A stretch of DNA of 64,000 nt from Streptomyces tailanensis (GTDB lineage Bacteria; Actinomycetota; Actinomycetes; Streptomycetales; Streptomycetaceae), in the NCBI RefSeq assembly GCF_008386495.1, contig NZ_VTHJ01000008.1:1-64000 (forward strand), written 5' to 3'. The stretch's first letter is position 1. Every line of letters starts with the position of its first letter. The translations under genes were made by a program, and so were the position numbers. The notes beneath the pieces are model-generated. The model did not search any database, was not told the origin of the DNA, and was given only the letters and a program-made list of their open reading frames with translations. Below are positions 1-8,545 of this stretch, piece by piece.

Positions 1-160
1 CTACCGGATCCGCCACACCGCGCGGGCCGGATCCGCCAGATTGATCGAAACCAGATACGCGCCCTAGAGCGCGCCTTTGATGACCTCGCAACGGCGTATC
101 CCGTTACGCCTCCGGCCGAACTGTTGGAACGCTTACGGCAGCACTCCGCGTACATCGCCC
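1..160 (+). other. possible 3' remnant of a gene truncated by the window edge
   Basis: Frame 1 is open from the first base and reads like soluble protein up to about base 160 (for example ALERAFDDLATAYP, then ERLRQHSAYI). After that it becomes low-complexity read-through across the MFS pseudogene on the other strand. It could be the tail of a regulator whose 3' end was lost when the two genes were joined, or it may be chance. No function is assigned. Confidence 0.22.
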
Positions 161-1326
161 CCTCTCTCTCGCCGGTCGCCAGCAGCCACGCCCCGGACAG
201 TACGAAGGCCGAGCCCAATCCCACCAACAGGGGCCCGGAGATCCACCAGGTCCACCACTTCCGCGCCGATCGCCATTCCCAGCGCGGTCGGGGCGAAGAG
301 GAGGGTGTGGGCGGTGGCGGTCGCGCGGCCCAGTAGGGCGGGTGGGGTTTCGTGTTGGAGGAGGGTGAGCGTGGCGGTCAGGGCACAGGGGAGGCCGAGG
401 CCGATCGCGGTGCTGCACGCGAGGGCGATCGTGTCGTCGGGGATCGAGCGGAGTGCGACTGCGGCTCCTGTCATGGCTGTGCCGTAGGCCGCGAAGGGGA
501 GTTCGCCGAGGCGGCGTAGGAGGGTGCCCGTGGTCAGGCCGATGGCGGTCGAGCCCACGCCCTGTGCCGCGTAGAGGAGGCCCGTGTACGCGGGGAGTGG
601 CCCAGGGATTCCGCCACCGTGTAGATCAGCGCGCCGTTGCTGCCGGAGAGCAGCACGGTCGTGCCGCCGGCCAGGAGGAGGGGGCGCAGGCGTGGGTGTG
701 TCAAGAGGTAGCGGGCGCCTTCCGTGGTGTGGGCGCGGGGTTTTCTGGTGTGAGTCGGCTTAGCCTCGTGGGCCCGCAGCAACCCGTACAGCCCCGCCGC
801 CACCGCGAACGTGATCGCGTCCAGGAGTGCCACCGTCGCGCCGCCGTACGCGGCGTAGAGGCCCGCCCCGGCCAGCGCTGCAACGAGTTTCATGCCCTCG
901 TTGGCCGTCATCCGCAGGCCGTTGAAGTCGGCCAGGAGGGTCTTGTCGACCGTCGTGGCGACGAGGGCCGACTCGGCGGCATCGTGGACGACGCCTGCGG
1001 CTCCGTACGCCAGGAGGACCAGGTAGAGGAGCCACAGGTCGGCCGGTGCGGCCACCGTGCAGAGGGTGAGGAGGAGGGCGGCCAGGCCCAGGTTGGTGGT
1101 GATGAGGAGGGGTGGCGGGGGGCGTGGTCCGCGAGGGTGCCCAGGAGGGGCCGGCGGCCATCGGGGCCCACAGGGTGAACCCGCACAGGGCCGCCAGCGC
1201 GTCCGAGCCGGTGAGGTCCTTGACCCAGACGCCCGCCACCAGCCACATCGCCGAGGAACCGAAGCCCGAGACCACCACTCCGGCCAGGTATAACCCGGCG
1301 TCGCGGTCCCGAAGCACACGCGTCAT
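130..1326 (-). pseudogene. MFS transporter, broken by several frameshifts
   Basis: Read in reverse, the locus encodes a recognisable major facilitator exporter, but only by changing frame. MTRVLRDRDAGLYLAGVVVS to about base 1130 is in one frame. LLITTNLGLAALLLTL to about base 600 is in another, with a third used briefly between 1130 and 1105. LPAYTGLLYAAQGVGSTAIG onward is in yet another, and a last shift near 240 leads to SAFVLSGAWLLATGE. Each join fits a single-base indel in a C- or G-run. The start at 1326 is chosen because homologous MFS proteins begin close to this point; the longer reading from 1374 adds implausible residues. Either the gene has decayed or the sequence contains errors. 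The clean neighbouring genes favour real decay. Confidence 0.7.
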
Positions 1327-1545
1327 CGGCCAAGTCGTCCACATAGTTCGTGCCGTCCACGTCGTTCGTGTCATGGCTGGTCAGCGTGGGGCCAAGGCTT
1401 CGCCGGGCGGATCGGGCGGATGCCTTAGAACCCGTCGCTCGGTGGGATGGGCGCGTGGTGAGCGATGAGTTTCCGGTGCGCCGTCGGTCTACAGGAGAAC
1501 AGGAGCGGAATTCCGCGCCCCTGGCAGGCCCGTGAAGGAGCAGAG

Positions 1546-2139
1546 ATGACCGACAGCGGCACGACGACCCTCGACCTCGGATCCCAGGCGCGGATCATCG
1601 CCCGGCTCGTGCGCGGTGTGAGCGACGAGCAGCTCTCCGGGCCGACCCCGTGCCCGGAGTACGCGGTGCGCCACCTGCTCGGGCATCTGCTCGGCCTCGC
1701 CATCGCCTTCCGTGACGCGGGCCGCAAGGATCTGGGCCCCACGACGGACACCAGCCCGACCACCGCCCTGCCGGACATCGAACCCGGCTGGCGCGAGACC
1801 CTGCCCAAGGTGCTCGACGAGCTCGCCGAGGCCTGGCGTGACCCGGCCGCCTGGACCGGGGAGACCCGGGCGGGCGGGGTGGACCTGCCGGGTGCCGTCG
1901 CCGGTGCCGTGGCCGTCGACGAACTCGTCGTGCACGGCTGGGACCTCGCCCGTGCCACCGGCCAGACGTACGAACCCGACCCGGCGGCCCTGGACGCCAC
2001 CCACGGTTTCCTCGCCGCGGCGGTCGACGATCCCTCCCGCGGCGAGATCTTCGGCCCCGTCGTGACCGTGCCGGACGACGCGCCCCTCCTCGACCGCGTG
2101 ATCGGGCTGAGCGGACGCGACCCGGGCTGGAAGCCGTAA
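1546..2139 (+). CDS. TIGR03086-type metal-binding protein, maleylpyruvate isomerase / DinB fold
   Basis: A 197-residue cytoplasmic protein of the mycothiol-dependent maleylpyruvate isomerase N-terminal (DinB-like four-helix) family. The early segment TPCPEYAVRHLLGHLLGL carries the first metal-ligand histidine and VVHGWDLARATGQ carries the later one, both typical of the TIGR03086 subfamily. The true substrate is unknown; members are thiol-dependent transferases or isomerases. ATG 1546 is preferred over the upstream in-frame ATG at 1465 because GAAGGAG lies 5 bases before it and family members begin just ahead of the first helix. It stands alone, followed by two copies of AAGAACGCTCA in the short gap to the next gene. 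Confidence 0.75.
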   Translation: MTDSGTTTLDLGSQARIIARLVRGVSDEQLSGPTPCPEYAVRHLLGHLLGLAIAFRDAGRKDLGPTTDTSPTTALPDIEPGWRETLPKVLDELAEAWRDPAAWTGETRAGGVDLPGAVAGAVAVDELVVHGWDLARATGQTYEPDPAALDATHGFLAAAVDDPSRGEIFGPVVTVPDDAPLLDRVIGLSGRDPGWKP

Positions 2140-2205
2140 GAACGCTCAGGCCTAAGAACGCTCAAAGGGAGCGCGCGGCCACGCCCGCCTCCGTACGCTC
2201 CCCAC

Positions 2206-2955
2206 ATGCCCCTGAGCCTCACCGTCCTCGGCACCGCCTCTCCGTATCCGCAGCCCGGCCGGCCCGCCTCCGGGTATCTGCTGCGCGGGGGCGGGGCCGA
2301 GATATGGGTGGACGCGGGGTTCGGGACGTTCGCCGAGTTGCAGCGGCACACGGATCCCACACGGCTCACCGCGATCTGGATCTCCCATCTGCACGCCGAC
2401 CACAGCGCCGACCTGGCGGCCGCGATGTACGGCTTCGCGTACGGCGGGCTCACCCTGCCCGCGCCGCTTCCCGTGTATGCCCCGGCCGGCTGCGCGCGGC
2501 GGCTCGCGGGGTTCTTCGGGCGGCCGGACACGGAGTTCCTGAGCGGCGTCTTCGACTTCCGGACCCTGTACGACGGCCATTCGGCGCGGCACTGGAACCT
2601 CACCCTCACCGCACACACGGTCGTCCACGACGTCGAGGCGTACGCGCTGCGCGCCGAGTGCCAGGGGCGCGTCTTCGCGTACTCCGGGGACAGTGGACCG
2701 TGCGACGCGCTCACCCGACTCGCGAGCGGCGCCGACCTGTTCTTGTGCGAGGCGGACGTCGATACGCATCGCGATGGCGAACCCCGCGTGCATCTCACCC
2801 CCGAGGACGCCGGCTCGTATGCGAAGGGCGCGAGCCGGCTCCTCGTCACACACGTCAGCCCCACCCTCACCCCGCTGGCGGCCACCGCGCGCGCCGCCGT
2901 GGCCTTCGGCGGGCCCACCGAGTGCGCCCTTGAGGGCGACACCAAAATCGTGTGA
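2206..2955 (+). CDS. MBL-fold metallo-hydrolase
   Basis: A 249-residue metallo-beta-lactamase-fold hydrolase without a signal peptide. The zinc signature ISHLHADHSADL (HxHxDH) is near residues 64-75, AYSGDSGP supplies the bridging aspartate, and VTHVSP near the C-terminus supplies the last histidine. The N-terminal GTASPYP and GYLLR strands match the RNase Z / ribonuclease-like branch seen in actinobacterial hydrolases of unknown substrate. No good Shine-Dalgarno sequence is visible before ATG 2206. It ends shortly before the promoter of the GntR gene and is probably not part of that operon. Confidence 0.8.
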   Translation: MPLSLTVLGTASPYPQPGRPASGYLLRGGGAEIWVDAGFGTFAELQRHTDPTRLTAIWISHLHADHSADLAAAMYGFAYGGLTLPAPLPVYAPAGCARRLAGFFGRPDTEFLSGVFDFRTLYDGHSARHWNLTLTAHTVVHDVEAYALRAECQGRVFAYSGDSGPCDALTRLASGADLFLCEADVDTHRDGEPRVHLTPEDAGSYAKGASRLLVTHVSPTLTPLAATARAAVAFGGPTECALEGDTKIV

Positions 2956-3017
2956 CGCCAAGATCGCGTGACACCAAGATCATCTGACGGCAACCACATC
3001 TTCTTTTGTCGGAAGCA

Positions 3018-3046
3018 TTGACGAAACGCGGGGCCCCTCTTACCTT
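3018..3046 (+). promoter_or_regulatory. sigma-70-like promoter of the GntR-led sugar-acid operon
   Basis: TTGACG at 3018-3023 and TACCTT at 3041-3046 are separated by exactly 17 bases. This is a close match to the HrdB-type consensus and sits about 90 bases upstream of the GntR start at 3139. Confidence 0.55.
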
Positions 3047-3061
3047 CAACGCGTCGTACTT

Positions 3062-3088
3062 CGTACGTCATATATGAGACGCGATACG
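3062..3088 (+). promoter_or_regulatory. candidate operator for the FCD-type GntR regulator
   Basis: The stretch contains CGTACGTC, then ATATATGA, then GACG and TACG. It is an imperfect inverted repeat around an AT-rich centre, placed just downstream of the likely -10 box. FadR/FCD regulators often bind such short imperfect dyads near their own promoter. Assignment to the adjacent regulator is inference. Confidence 0.4.
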
Positions 3089-3138
3089 TGAGATCAGATC
3101 CCCCGGGATCCGGTCCACGGAGATCCGAGAGGCCGCGC

Positions 3139-3786
3139 ATGACCTCTGTGCCCATGCCGATCCCGTCCCGCACGCAGTTCGTGCTGGAGGGGATCAAACA
3201 CCGCATCCTCACCGGACAGTTGACACCGGGTCAGGCCCTGGTGGAGACCGAGCTGGCCGCGCAGTTCGGGGTGTCCAAGACGCCCGTGCGCGAGGCGCTC
3301 AAGACGCTGGCCGGGACGGGGCTCGTCGTGATGAGCCAGTACAAGGGCGTCACGGTGCGCATGGTGGACGCGGACATGGCACGCGAGGTCTACGACGTAC
3401 GGCTCCTCCTGGAGCCGGAGGCCCTGCGGCGCTCGGTGCGGCGCGGCACCTCCTGGGACGCGGCGAGCGACGCGCTGGCCAGGGCCGACGCGGCCACGGA
3501 CACCGCCGAACGCTCGCTGGCCAACCGGGAGTTCCACCGCGCCCTGTACGTGCCCTGCGGCAATCCGCTGCTCGGCCGGATGCTCGACGAGGTGCGCGAC
3601 CAGGCGGCCCTCGTCTCGGCGGTCGCCTGGGCCGCCTCCCCCTCCTGGGAGCGGGAGGCCGGCGAGCACCGGGAGATCCTGCGGCTGGCTCTCGACGGCG
3701 ACGCCGACGGCGCGGCCGCCGCCCTCCACGCCCACATCGCCTCGTTCGTCGAGCGCGCCTTTCCCGAGGCCCGCGAGGACGAGTAG
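3139..3786 (+). CDS. GntR family transcriptional regulator, FCD subclass
   Basis: A 215-residue FadR-type regulator. Residues about 8-75 form the winged helix with ELAAQFGVSKTPVREALKTL as recognition region. The C-terminal FCD helical bundle carries the metal- and ligand-binding positions in EFHRALY and GEHREIL. Such proteins usually sense sugar acids or related carboxylates and repress the adjacent catabolic genes. ATG 3139 is chosen because the domain starts immediately after it; the in-frame start at 3088 lies inside the candidate operator. It precedes the DHDPS-like and IlvD-like genes in the same direction, so it is their likely local regulator. Confidence 0.85.
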   Translation: MTSVPMPIPSRTQFVLEGIKHRILTGQLTPGQALVETELAAQFGVSKTPVREALKTLAGTGLVVMSQYKGVTVRMVDADMAREVYDVRLLLEPEALRRSVRRGTSWDAASDALARADAATDTAERSLANREFHRALYVPCGNPLLGRMLDEVRDQAALVSAVAWAASPSWEREAGEHREILRLALDGDADGAAAALHAHIASFVERAFPEAREDE

Positions 3787-3858
3787 ACCCGGCCGAGCAC
3801 CGCCACCCTGCAAGCCCCCACAGTCCAGTACTCGCATCCTCGAAGAGGAAGGTCATCA

Positions 3859-4770
3859 ATGAGCAGCGTGACGTTCGAGACCCAACGGGCGGCTCTGGCC
3901 GACGTGGTGGCCATCCCGGTGACTCCGTTCGCCGAGGACGGCACCGTCGACCAGGGCGCCCACCGGGCCCTGCTGCGTCGGCTGCTCGACGGAGGCATCA
4001 CGACCCTCACCCCGAACGGCAACACGGGCGAGTTCTACGCCCTCACCCCCGAAGAGCGGCGCCTGGTCACCGAGCTGACCATGGACGAGGTCGGCGACCG
4101 GGCCGTGATCCTGGTCGGTGTCGGCCACGACGTACCGACCGCGATCGCCTCCGCCGAGCATGCCCGCGAGGCAGGCGCCCAGATGGTGATGGTCCATCAG
4201 CCCGTCCATCCGTACGTCGCGCAGGGGGGCTGGGTCGACTACCACCGGGCCATCGCCGAGGCCGTGCCCGAGCTGGGCGTCGTTCCGTACATCCGCAACG
4301 CGCAGCTCACCGGCGCCCGCCTCGCCGAACTCGCCGACGCCTGCCCGAACGTGATCGGGGTGAAGTACGCCGTCCCGGACGCCGCCCGCTTCGCCGCCTT
4401 CGCCCGCGACGCCGGGCTGGAGAGATTCGTCTGGGTCACAGGACTCGCCGAGCCGTACGCCCCCTCCTACTTCTCCGCGGGCGCCACCGGGTTCACCTCC
4501 GGCCTGGTGAACGTCTCCCCGGCCGTTTCGCTGAACATGATCGAGGCGCTTCGATCGGGTGACTTCCCGGCCGCCATGAAGGTCTGGGAGCAGATCCGCC
4601 GCTTCGAGGAGCTGCGGGCCGCCAACGGCTCCGCCAACAACGTCACCGTCGTCAAGGAGGCCCTCGCCTCCCTCGGCCTCTGCCGCCGCGACGTCCGGGC
4701 GCCCAGCAAGGAGCTGCCCGAGGACGAGCGCGCCGAGGTCGCCGCGATAGCCGCCGGGTGGTCGATATGA
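3859..4770 (+). CDS. DHDPS / N-acetylneuraminate lyase family protein (probable 2-keto-3-deoxy-sugar-acid dehydratase or aldolase)
   Basis: A 303-residue class I aldolase-superfamily (beta/alpha)8 barrel. GNTGEFYALTPEE near residues 54-66 is the DHDPS signature, Tyr144 in VVPYIRN is the expected proton-relay residue, and Lys169 in NVIGVKYAVPD is the Schiff-base lysine. The partner is an IlvD/Edd sugar-acid dehydratase overlapping by ATGA. A role on 2-keto-3-deoxy acids is therefore more likely than lysine biosynthesis. With the semialdehyde dehydrogenase at 40273 it could be 2-keto-3-deoxy-L-arabonate dehydratase; 5-keto-4-deoxyglucarate dehydratase is the main alternative. GGAAGG upstream of ATG 3859 supports the start. 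Confidence 0.82.
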   Translation: MSSVTFETQRAALADVVAIPVTPFAEDGTVDQGAHRALLRRLLDGGITTLTPNGNTGEFYALTPEERRLVTELTMDEVGDRAVILVGVGHDVPTAIASAEHAREAGAQMVMVHQPVHPYVAQGGWVDYHRAIAEAVPELGVVPYIRNAQLTGARLAELADACPNVIGVKYAVPDAARFAAFARDAGLERFVWVTGLAEPYAPSYFSAGATGFTSGLVNVSPAVSLNMIEALRSGDFPAAMKVWEQIRRFEELRAANGSANNVTVVKEALASLGLCRRDVRAPSKELPEDERAEVAAIAAGWSI

Positions 4771-6497
4771 AGAAGCCGGAAGAACTCAGAAGCCACCAGT
4801 GGTACGGCAGCGGCGTCTCATCGGGTTTGCGCTCCTTCAGCCACCGCGCCCGTACCCGCCAGCTCGGTTACCTCCCCGAGGAGCACCTCGGCAAGCCGGT
4901 TATCGCGATCCTCAACACCTGGTCCGACATCAACCCCTGTCATGTGCATCTCCGTGACCGCGCGCAGGCGGTCAAGCGGGGTGTGTGGCAGGCCGGTGGC
5001 TTCCCGCTGGAGTTCCCGGTCTCGACCCTCTCCGAGACCTTCCAGAAGCCGACCCCGATGCTCTACCGCAACATGCTCGCGATGGAGACCGAGGAACTGC
5101 TGCGCTCATACCCGGTCGACGGGGCCGTGCTGATGGGCGGCTGCGACAAATCCACGCCCGCGCTGCTCATGGGAGCCGCGAGTGTCGACCTGCCGGCCGT
5201 GTTCGTGCCGGCCGGGCCCATGCTGCCGGGGCACTGGCGAGGCGAGGTCCTCGGCTCCGGCACCGACATGTGGAAGTACTGGGACGACAAGCGCGCCGGG
5301 CTCATCGGCGATTGCGAGATGACCGAGCTGGAGTCCGGACTCGCCCGCTCGCCCGGTCACTGCATGACGATGGGTACGGCGTCCACGCTCACCGCCGCCG
5401 CCGAGGCACTCGGGGTCACCGTCCCGGGCGCGTCGAGCATCCCGGCCGTCGACTCCGGGCACGACCGCATGGCAGCCGCAGCCGGACTCCGGATCGTCGA
5501 ACTGGTCCACAAAGACCGGAAGTTGAGCGACATCCTGACCGCCGAGGCCTTCGAGGACGCGGTCACCACCGTCCTCGGACTGGGCGGCTCGACCAACGCG
5601 GTCATCCACCTGATCGCCATGGCCGGCCGGGCGGGCGTCAAGCTCACCCTCGACGACTTCGACCGCATCGCCCGTACGGTCCCGGTGCTGGCCAACGTCC
5701 GGCCCGGCGGACAGACGTACCTGATGGAGGACTTCCACTTCGCGGGCGGCCTCCCCGGGTTCCTGTCCAGGATCACCGACCTGCTGCACCTGGACCGGCC
5801 GACGGTCTCGTACGACACGATGCGCGAGCAGCTCGACGGCGTGCTCGTCCACAACGACGATGTGATCCGCACCCGAGACAACCCGGTCGCGGGCGAGGGC
5901 GGGGTCGCCGTGCTGCGCGGCAACCTCTGCCCGGACGGCGCGGTCATCAAGCACATCTCCGCCGAGCCGCACCTGCTCAAGCACACCGGCCCGGCGGTCG
6001 TCTTCGACGACTACAAGACGATGCAGCGCACCATCAACGACCCGTCCCTCAACATCACCGCCGACAGCGTGCTCGTGCTGCGCAACTCCGGGCCCAAGGG
6101 CGGCCCGGGCATGCCCGAGTACGGGATGCTGCCCATCCCCGACCATCTGCTGAAGCAGGGCGTACGGGACATGGTGCGGATCTCCGACGCCCGGATGAGC
6201 GGGACGAGTTACGGCGCCTGCGCGCTGCACGTGGCGCCGGAGTCGTACATCGGCGGGCCCCTCGCCCTGGTCCGCACCGGCGACTCGATCACCCTCGACG
6301 TCGAGGCACGAATGCTCCAACTCAACGTGGACGACGAGGAGTTGGAACGCCGCAGGGCGGACTGGACCCCACCACCCACCCGCTACGAGCGCGGCTACGG
6401 CGCCCTCTACAACGATCAGATCACCCAGGCGAACACCGGCTGCGACTTCGAGTTCCTGGCCAGACCGGGCAAAGTACCGGACCCGTACGCGGGCTGA
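4767..6497 (+). CDS. IlvD/Edd family sugar-acid dehydratase, L-arabinonate dehydratase-like
   Basis: A 576-residue Fe-S dehydratase. The three cluster cysteines are visible in NPCHVHL (about residue 58), MGGCDKSTPA and GHCMTMGTAST. RISDARMSGTSYGA near the C-terminus carries the catalytic serine. The length and N-terminal LRSFSHRARTRQLGY resemble pentonate (L-arabinonate, D-xylonate) dehydratases more than branched-chain IlvD. The start is ATG 4767, whose ATGA overlaps the stop of the preceding gene; an upstream GTG at 4758 is possible. It would dehydrate a pentonate to the 2-keto-3-deoxy acid used by the preceding enzyme. The exact sugar acid is not certain. Confidence 0.87.
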   Translation: MKKPEELRSHQWYGSGVSSGLRSFSHRARTRQLGYLPEEHLGKPVIAILNTWSDINPCHVHLRDRAQAVKRGVWQAGGFPLEFPVSTLSETFQKPTPMLYRNMLAMETEELLRSYPVDGAVLMGGCDKSTPALLMGAASVDLPAVFVPAGPMLPGHWRGEVLGSGTDMWKYWDDKRAGLIGDCEMTELESGLARSPGHCMTMGTASTLTAAAEALGVTVPGASSIPAVDSGHDRMAAAAGLRIVELVHKDRKLSDILTAEAFEDAVTTVLGLGGSTNAVIHLIAMAGRAGVKLTLDDFDRIARTVPVLANVRPGGQTYLMEDFHFAGGLPGFLSRITDLLHLDRPTVSYDTMREQLDGVLVHNDDVIRTRDNPVAGEGGVAVLRGNLCPDGAVIKHISAEPHLLKHTGPAVVFDDYKTMQRTINDPSLNITADSVLVLRNSGPKGGPGMPEYGMLPIPDHLLKQGVRDMVRISDARMSGTSYGACALHVAPESYIGGPLALVRTGDSITLDVEARMLQLNVDDEELERRRADWTPPPTRYERGYGALYNDQITQANTGCDFEFLARPGKVPDPYAG

Positions 6498-6520
6498 ACA
6501 GCACCGAGCAACCGCAGGCT

Positions 6521-6580
6521 TTTAAGGGGCGCGGGGAACTGCGCGACAAGCCTCCACGCACCCGCACTCGCCACCAGACC
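6521..6580. repeat. Streptomyces-type intergenic repeat
   Basis: GGGGCGCGGGGAACTGCGCG followed by a C-rich CACGCACCCGC tail is one of the GC-rich intergenic repeat units that recur in this window (also near 8635, 17020, 28660, 41830 and 42510). It lies between the dehydratase and the ABC permease operon and may form RNA hairpins. Confidence 0.6.
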
Positions 6581-6625
6581 GCAAGACGCACCCCGTACCG
6601 CGAACCACCCCCCTCTGCACATCGA

Positions 6626-6637
6626 GAAAGCGCTTCC
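6626..6637 (+). promoter_or_regulatory. LacI-family-type operator before the ABC permease operon
   Basis: GAAAGCGCTTCC is a near-perfect 12-base palindrome with the central AAGCGCTT core used by many Streptomyces LacI-family sugar repressors. It lies 65 bases upstream of the permease start. The same core recurs at 13584-13595. No LacI repressor gene is in the window. Confidence 0.55.
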
Positions 6638-6701
6638 TGCACCACGACGCACCACGAGCACCACGACGTACCACGACGTACCCAGAAACGGAGCCCCAGT
6701 C

Positions 6702-7646
6702 ATGGCCCAAGCCGCAGCCGTGGCGAAACCCCCCGCGCCACCCCGGCGGAGCCGTGCGCGCCGTGCCTCCGCGACCCCGCGCAGGCTGCCCTACCTGCTG
6801 ATCGCCCCGGCCGTCCTGCTCATGCTGGGCTTCATCGCCTACCCGGTCATCAGCGTCTTCTACTACAGCCTGCAGAACTACAACCCCACCAAGCCCTGGC
6901 GGAACGGCTTCGCCGGCTTCGACAACTTCGTCCACGCCTTCACCGAGGACCCGCTGTTCTGGGACACGCTGATCTTCAGCGCCAAGTGGGTGGTCGTCGA
7001 GGTCGGACTCCAGCTGCTGTTCGGTCTCGCCCTCGCGCTGATCGTCAACCAGACCTTCGTGGGGCGGGCGATCGGCCGCGCGCTGGTCTTCTCGCCCTGG
7101 GCCGTCTCCGGCGTACTGACCTCCGCGATCTGGGTGCTCCTCTACAACTCCCAGACGGGCATCACCCGTTACCTCGCGGACATGGGCATCGGCGAGTACG
7201 GCACCAGCTGGCTCTCCGACACCTCCACCGTCTTCTCGGCGGCGATCGTCGCCGACCTGTGGCGCGGCGTCCCCTTCTTCGCGATCCTCATCCTCGCCGA
7301 CCTCCAGTCCATCTCGAAGGACCTGTACGAGGCCGCCGAGGTCGACGGGGCCAGCCGCGTCCAGCAGTTCATCCACATCACGCTGCCGCATCTGAAGGAC
7401 GCGATCATCCTCTCCACGCTGCTGCGCGCGGTGTGGGAGTTCAACAACGTCGACCTGCTCTACACGTTGACGGGTGGCGGACCGGCCGGAGTGACCACGA
7501 CCCTCCCGCTGTACATCGCCAACACCTCCGTCGACGCCCACAACTTCGGTTACGCGTCCGCCCTCACCACGGTCGCGTTCGTGATCCTGCTCTTCTGCTC
7601 GATGGTCTATCTGCGGCTGAGCAAGTTCGGAGGCGAGTCCAAGTGA
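6702..7646 (+). CDS. sugar ABC transporter permease, MalF/LacF type
   Basis: A 314-residue inner-membrane permease of the carbohydrate uptake CUT1 type. After a basic cytoplasmic N-terminus there are about six membrane segments, the first being YLLIAPAVLLMLGFIAYPVI. The EAA loop that docks the ATPase is EAAEVDGASRVQQFIHITLP. It pairs with the following permease, which starts inside its stop region. The surrounding pectinolytic genes suggest import of oligogalacturonides or other pectin-derived oligosaccharides. No ATPase gene is nearby, as is usual for Streptomyces CUT1 systems served by the shared MsiK. Confidence 0.9.
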   Translation: MAQAAAVAKPPAPPRRSRARRASATPRRLPYLLIAPAVLLMLGFIAYPVISVFYYSLQNYNPTKPWRNGFAGFDNFVHAFTEDPLFWDTLIFSAKWVVVEVGLQLLFGLALALIVNQTFVGRAIGRALVFSPWAVSGVLTSAIWVLLYNSQTGITRYLADMGIGEYGTSWLSDTSTVFSAAIVADLWRGVPFFAILILADLQSISKDLYEAAEVDGASRVQQFIHITLPHLKDAIILSTLLRAVWEFNNVDLLYTLTGGGPAGVTTTLPLYIANTSVDAHNFGYASALTTVAFVILLFCSMVYLRLSKFGGESK

Positions 7647-8545
7647 TCACCAAGGACGCCGAGAGGACCGTACCGGTGACGTCCGCGCCCGCGGCAGAGG
7701 AGCCCCCTCAGCGGCCCCGCAAGGTCCGCCGCGCCTGGGACGAGGTGCCGCGCTGGCAGATCTATCTGCCGCTGGGGATCTACCTGGTCTTCACCCTCGT
7801 CCCCTTCTACTGGATCCTCCTCTTCGCGCTCCGCAAGCCCGGCTCGACCTCGCTCGTGCCGTGGCCGATCACCTTCGAGCACTTCGAGAAGGTGTGGAAC
7901 GAGCGTTCCTTCGGCATCTACTTCCAGAACAGCGTCCTGGTCGGTGTCGTCACCCTGGTGATGACCACGATCGTCGCGCTGGCCGGCGGCTACGCCCTCG
8001 CCCGCTTCGACTTCAAGGTCAAACGCGGGTTCATGCTGGCGCTGCTGTGCTCCCAGTTCGTCCCGGGCGCGCTGCTGCTCGTCCCGCTGTTCCAGATCTT
8101 CGCCGAACTGCGGATGATCAACTCCCTCGGCAGTGTCATCCTCGCCGAGACGGTGTTCCAACTGCCGCTGTCGATCATCCTGATCAGCAACTTCATCAAG
8201 AACGTGCCGTATTCACTGGAGGAGGCCGCCTGGGTCGACGGCTGTGGCCGGATGAAGGCGTTCCGGATCGTCGTCCTGCCGCTGCTGCGGCCCGGTCTGA
8301 TCGCTGTCGGCTCCTTCGCCTTCGTGCACTCATGGAACCACTTCCTGTTCGCCCTGATGTTCCTCAACAACCAGGAGAAGCAGACCATCCCGGTCGGCCT
8401 CAACACCCTGATGGGCGCCGACAGCGTCGACCTCGGCGCGCTCGCCGCCGGCGGCATCGTCGCGGCCGTACCCGTGGTGATCGTGTTCGCCTTCATCCAG
8501 AAGTGGCTGATCACCGGCTTCAGCGCGGGGGCGGTGAAGGGATGA
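7643..8545 (+). CDS. carbohydrate ABC transporter permease, MalG type
   Basis: A 300-residue second permease subunit. Start GTG 7643 overlaps the upstream TGA as GTGA, indicating translational coupling. Membrane segments begin at YLPLGIYLVFTLVPFYWILL, and the EAA loop EEAAWVDGCGRMKAFRIVVL is near residue 200. It ends ITGFSAGAVKG, the usual MalG-type C-terminus. The following pectate lyase starts within its stop codon (ATGA), so importer and secreted lyase are made from one message. Confidence 0.9.
   Translation: MITKDAERTVPVTSAPAAEEPPQRPRKVRRAWDEVPRWQIYLPLGIYLVFTLVPFYWILLFALRKPGSTSLVPWPITFEHFEKVWNERSFGIYFQNSVLVGVVTLVMTTIVALAGGYALARFDFKVKRGFMLALLCSQFVPGALLLVPLFQIFAELRMINSLGSVILAETVFQLPLSIILISNFIKNVPYSLEEAAWVDGCGRMKAFRIVVLPLLRPGLIAVGSFAFVHSWNHFLFALMFLNNQEKQTIPVGLNTLMGADSVDLGALAAGGIVAAVPVVIVFAFIQKWLITGFSAGAVKG

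Noticed and set aside
3859..4770. Housekeeping dihydrodipicolinate synthase
   Set aside because: It is coupled to a sugar-acid dehydratase and a GntR regulator in a pectin locus, a context typical of catabolic family members.
4985..8545. A very long open frame of almost 1200 codons across the dehydratase and ABC genes
   Set aside because: Most of it is an Arg/Pro-rich shadow of the dehydratase and first permease. Only its last 300 codons, from GTG 7643, are real (the MalG-type permease).
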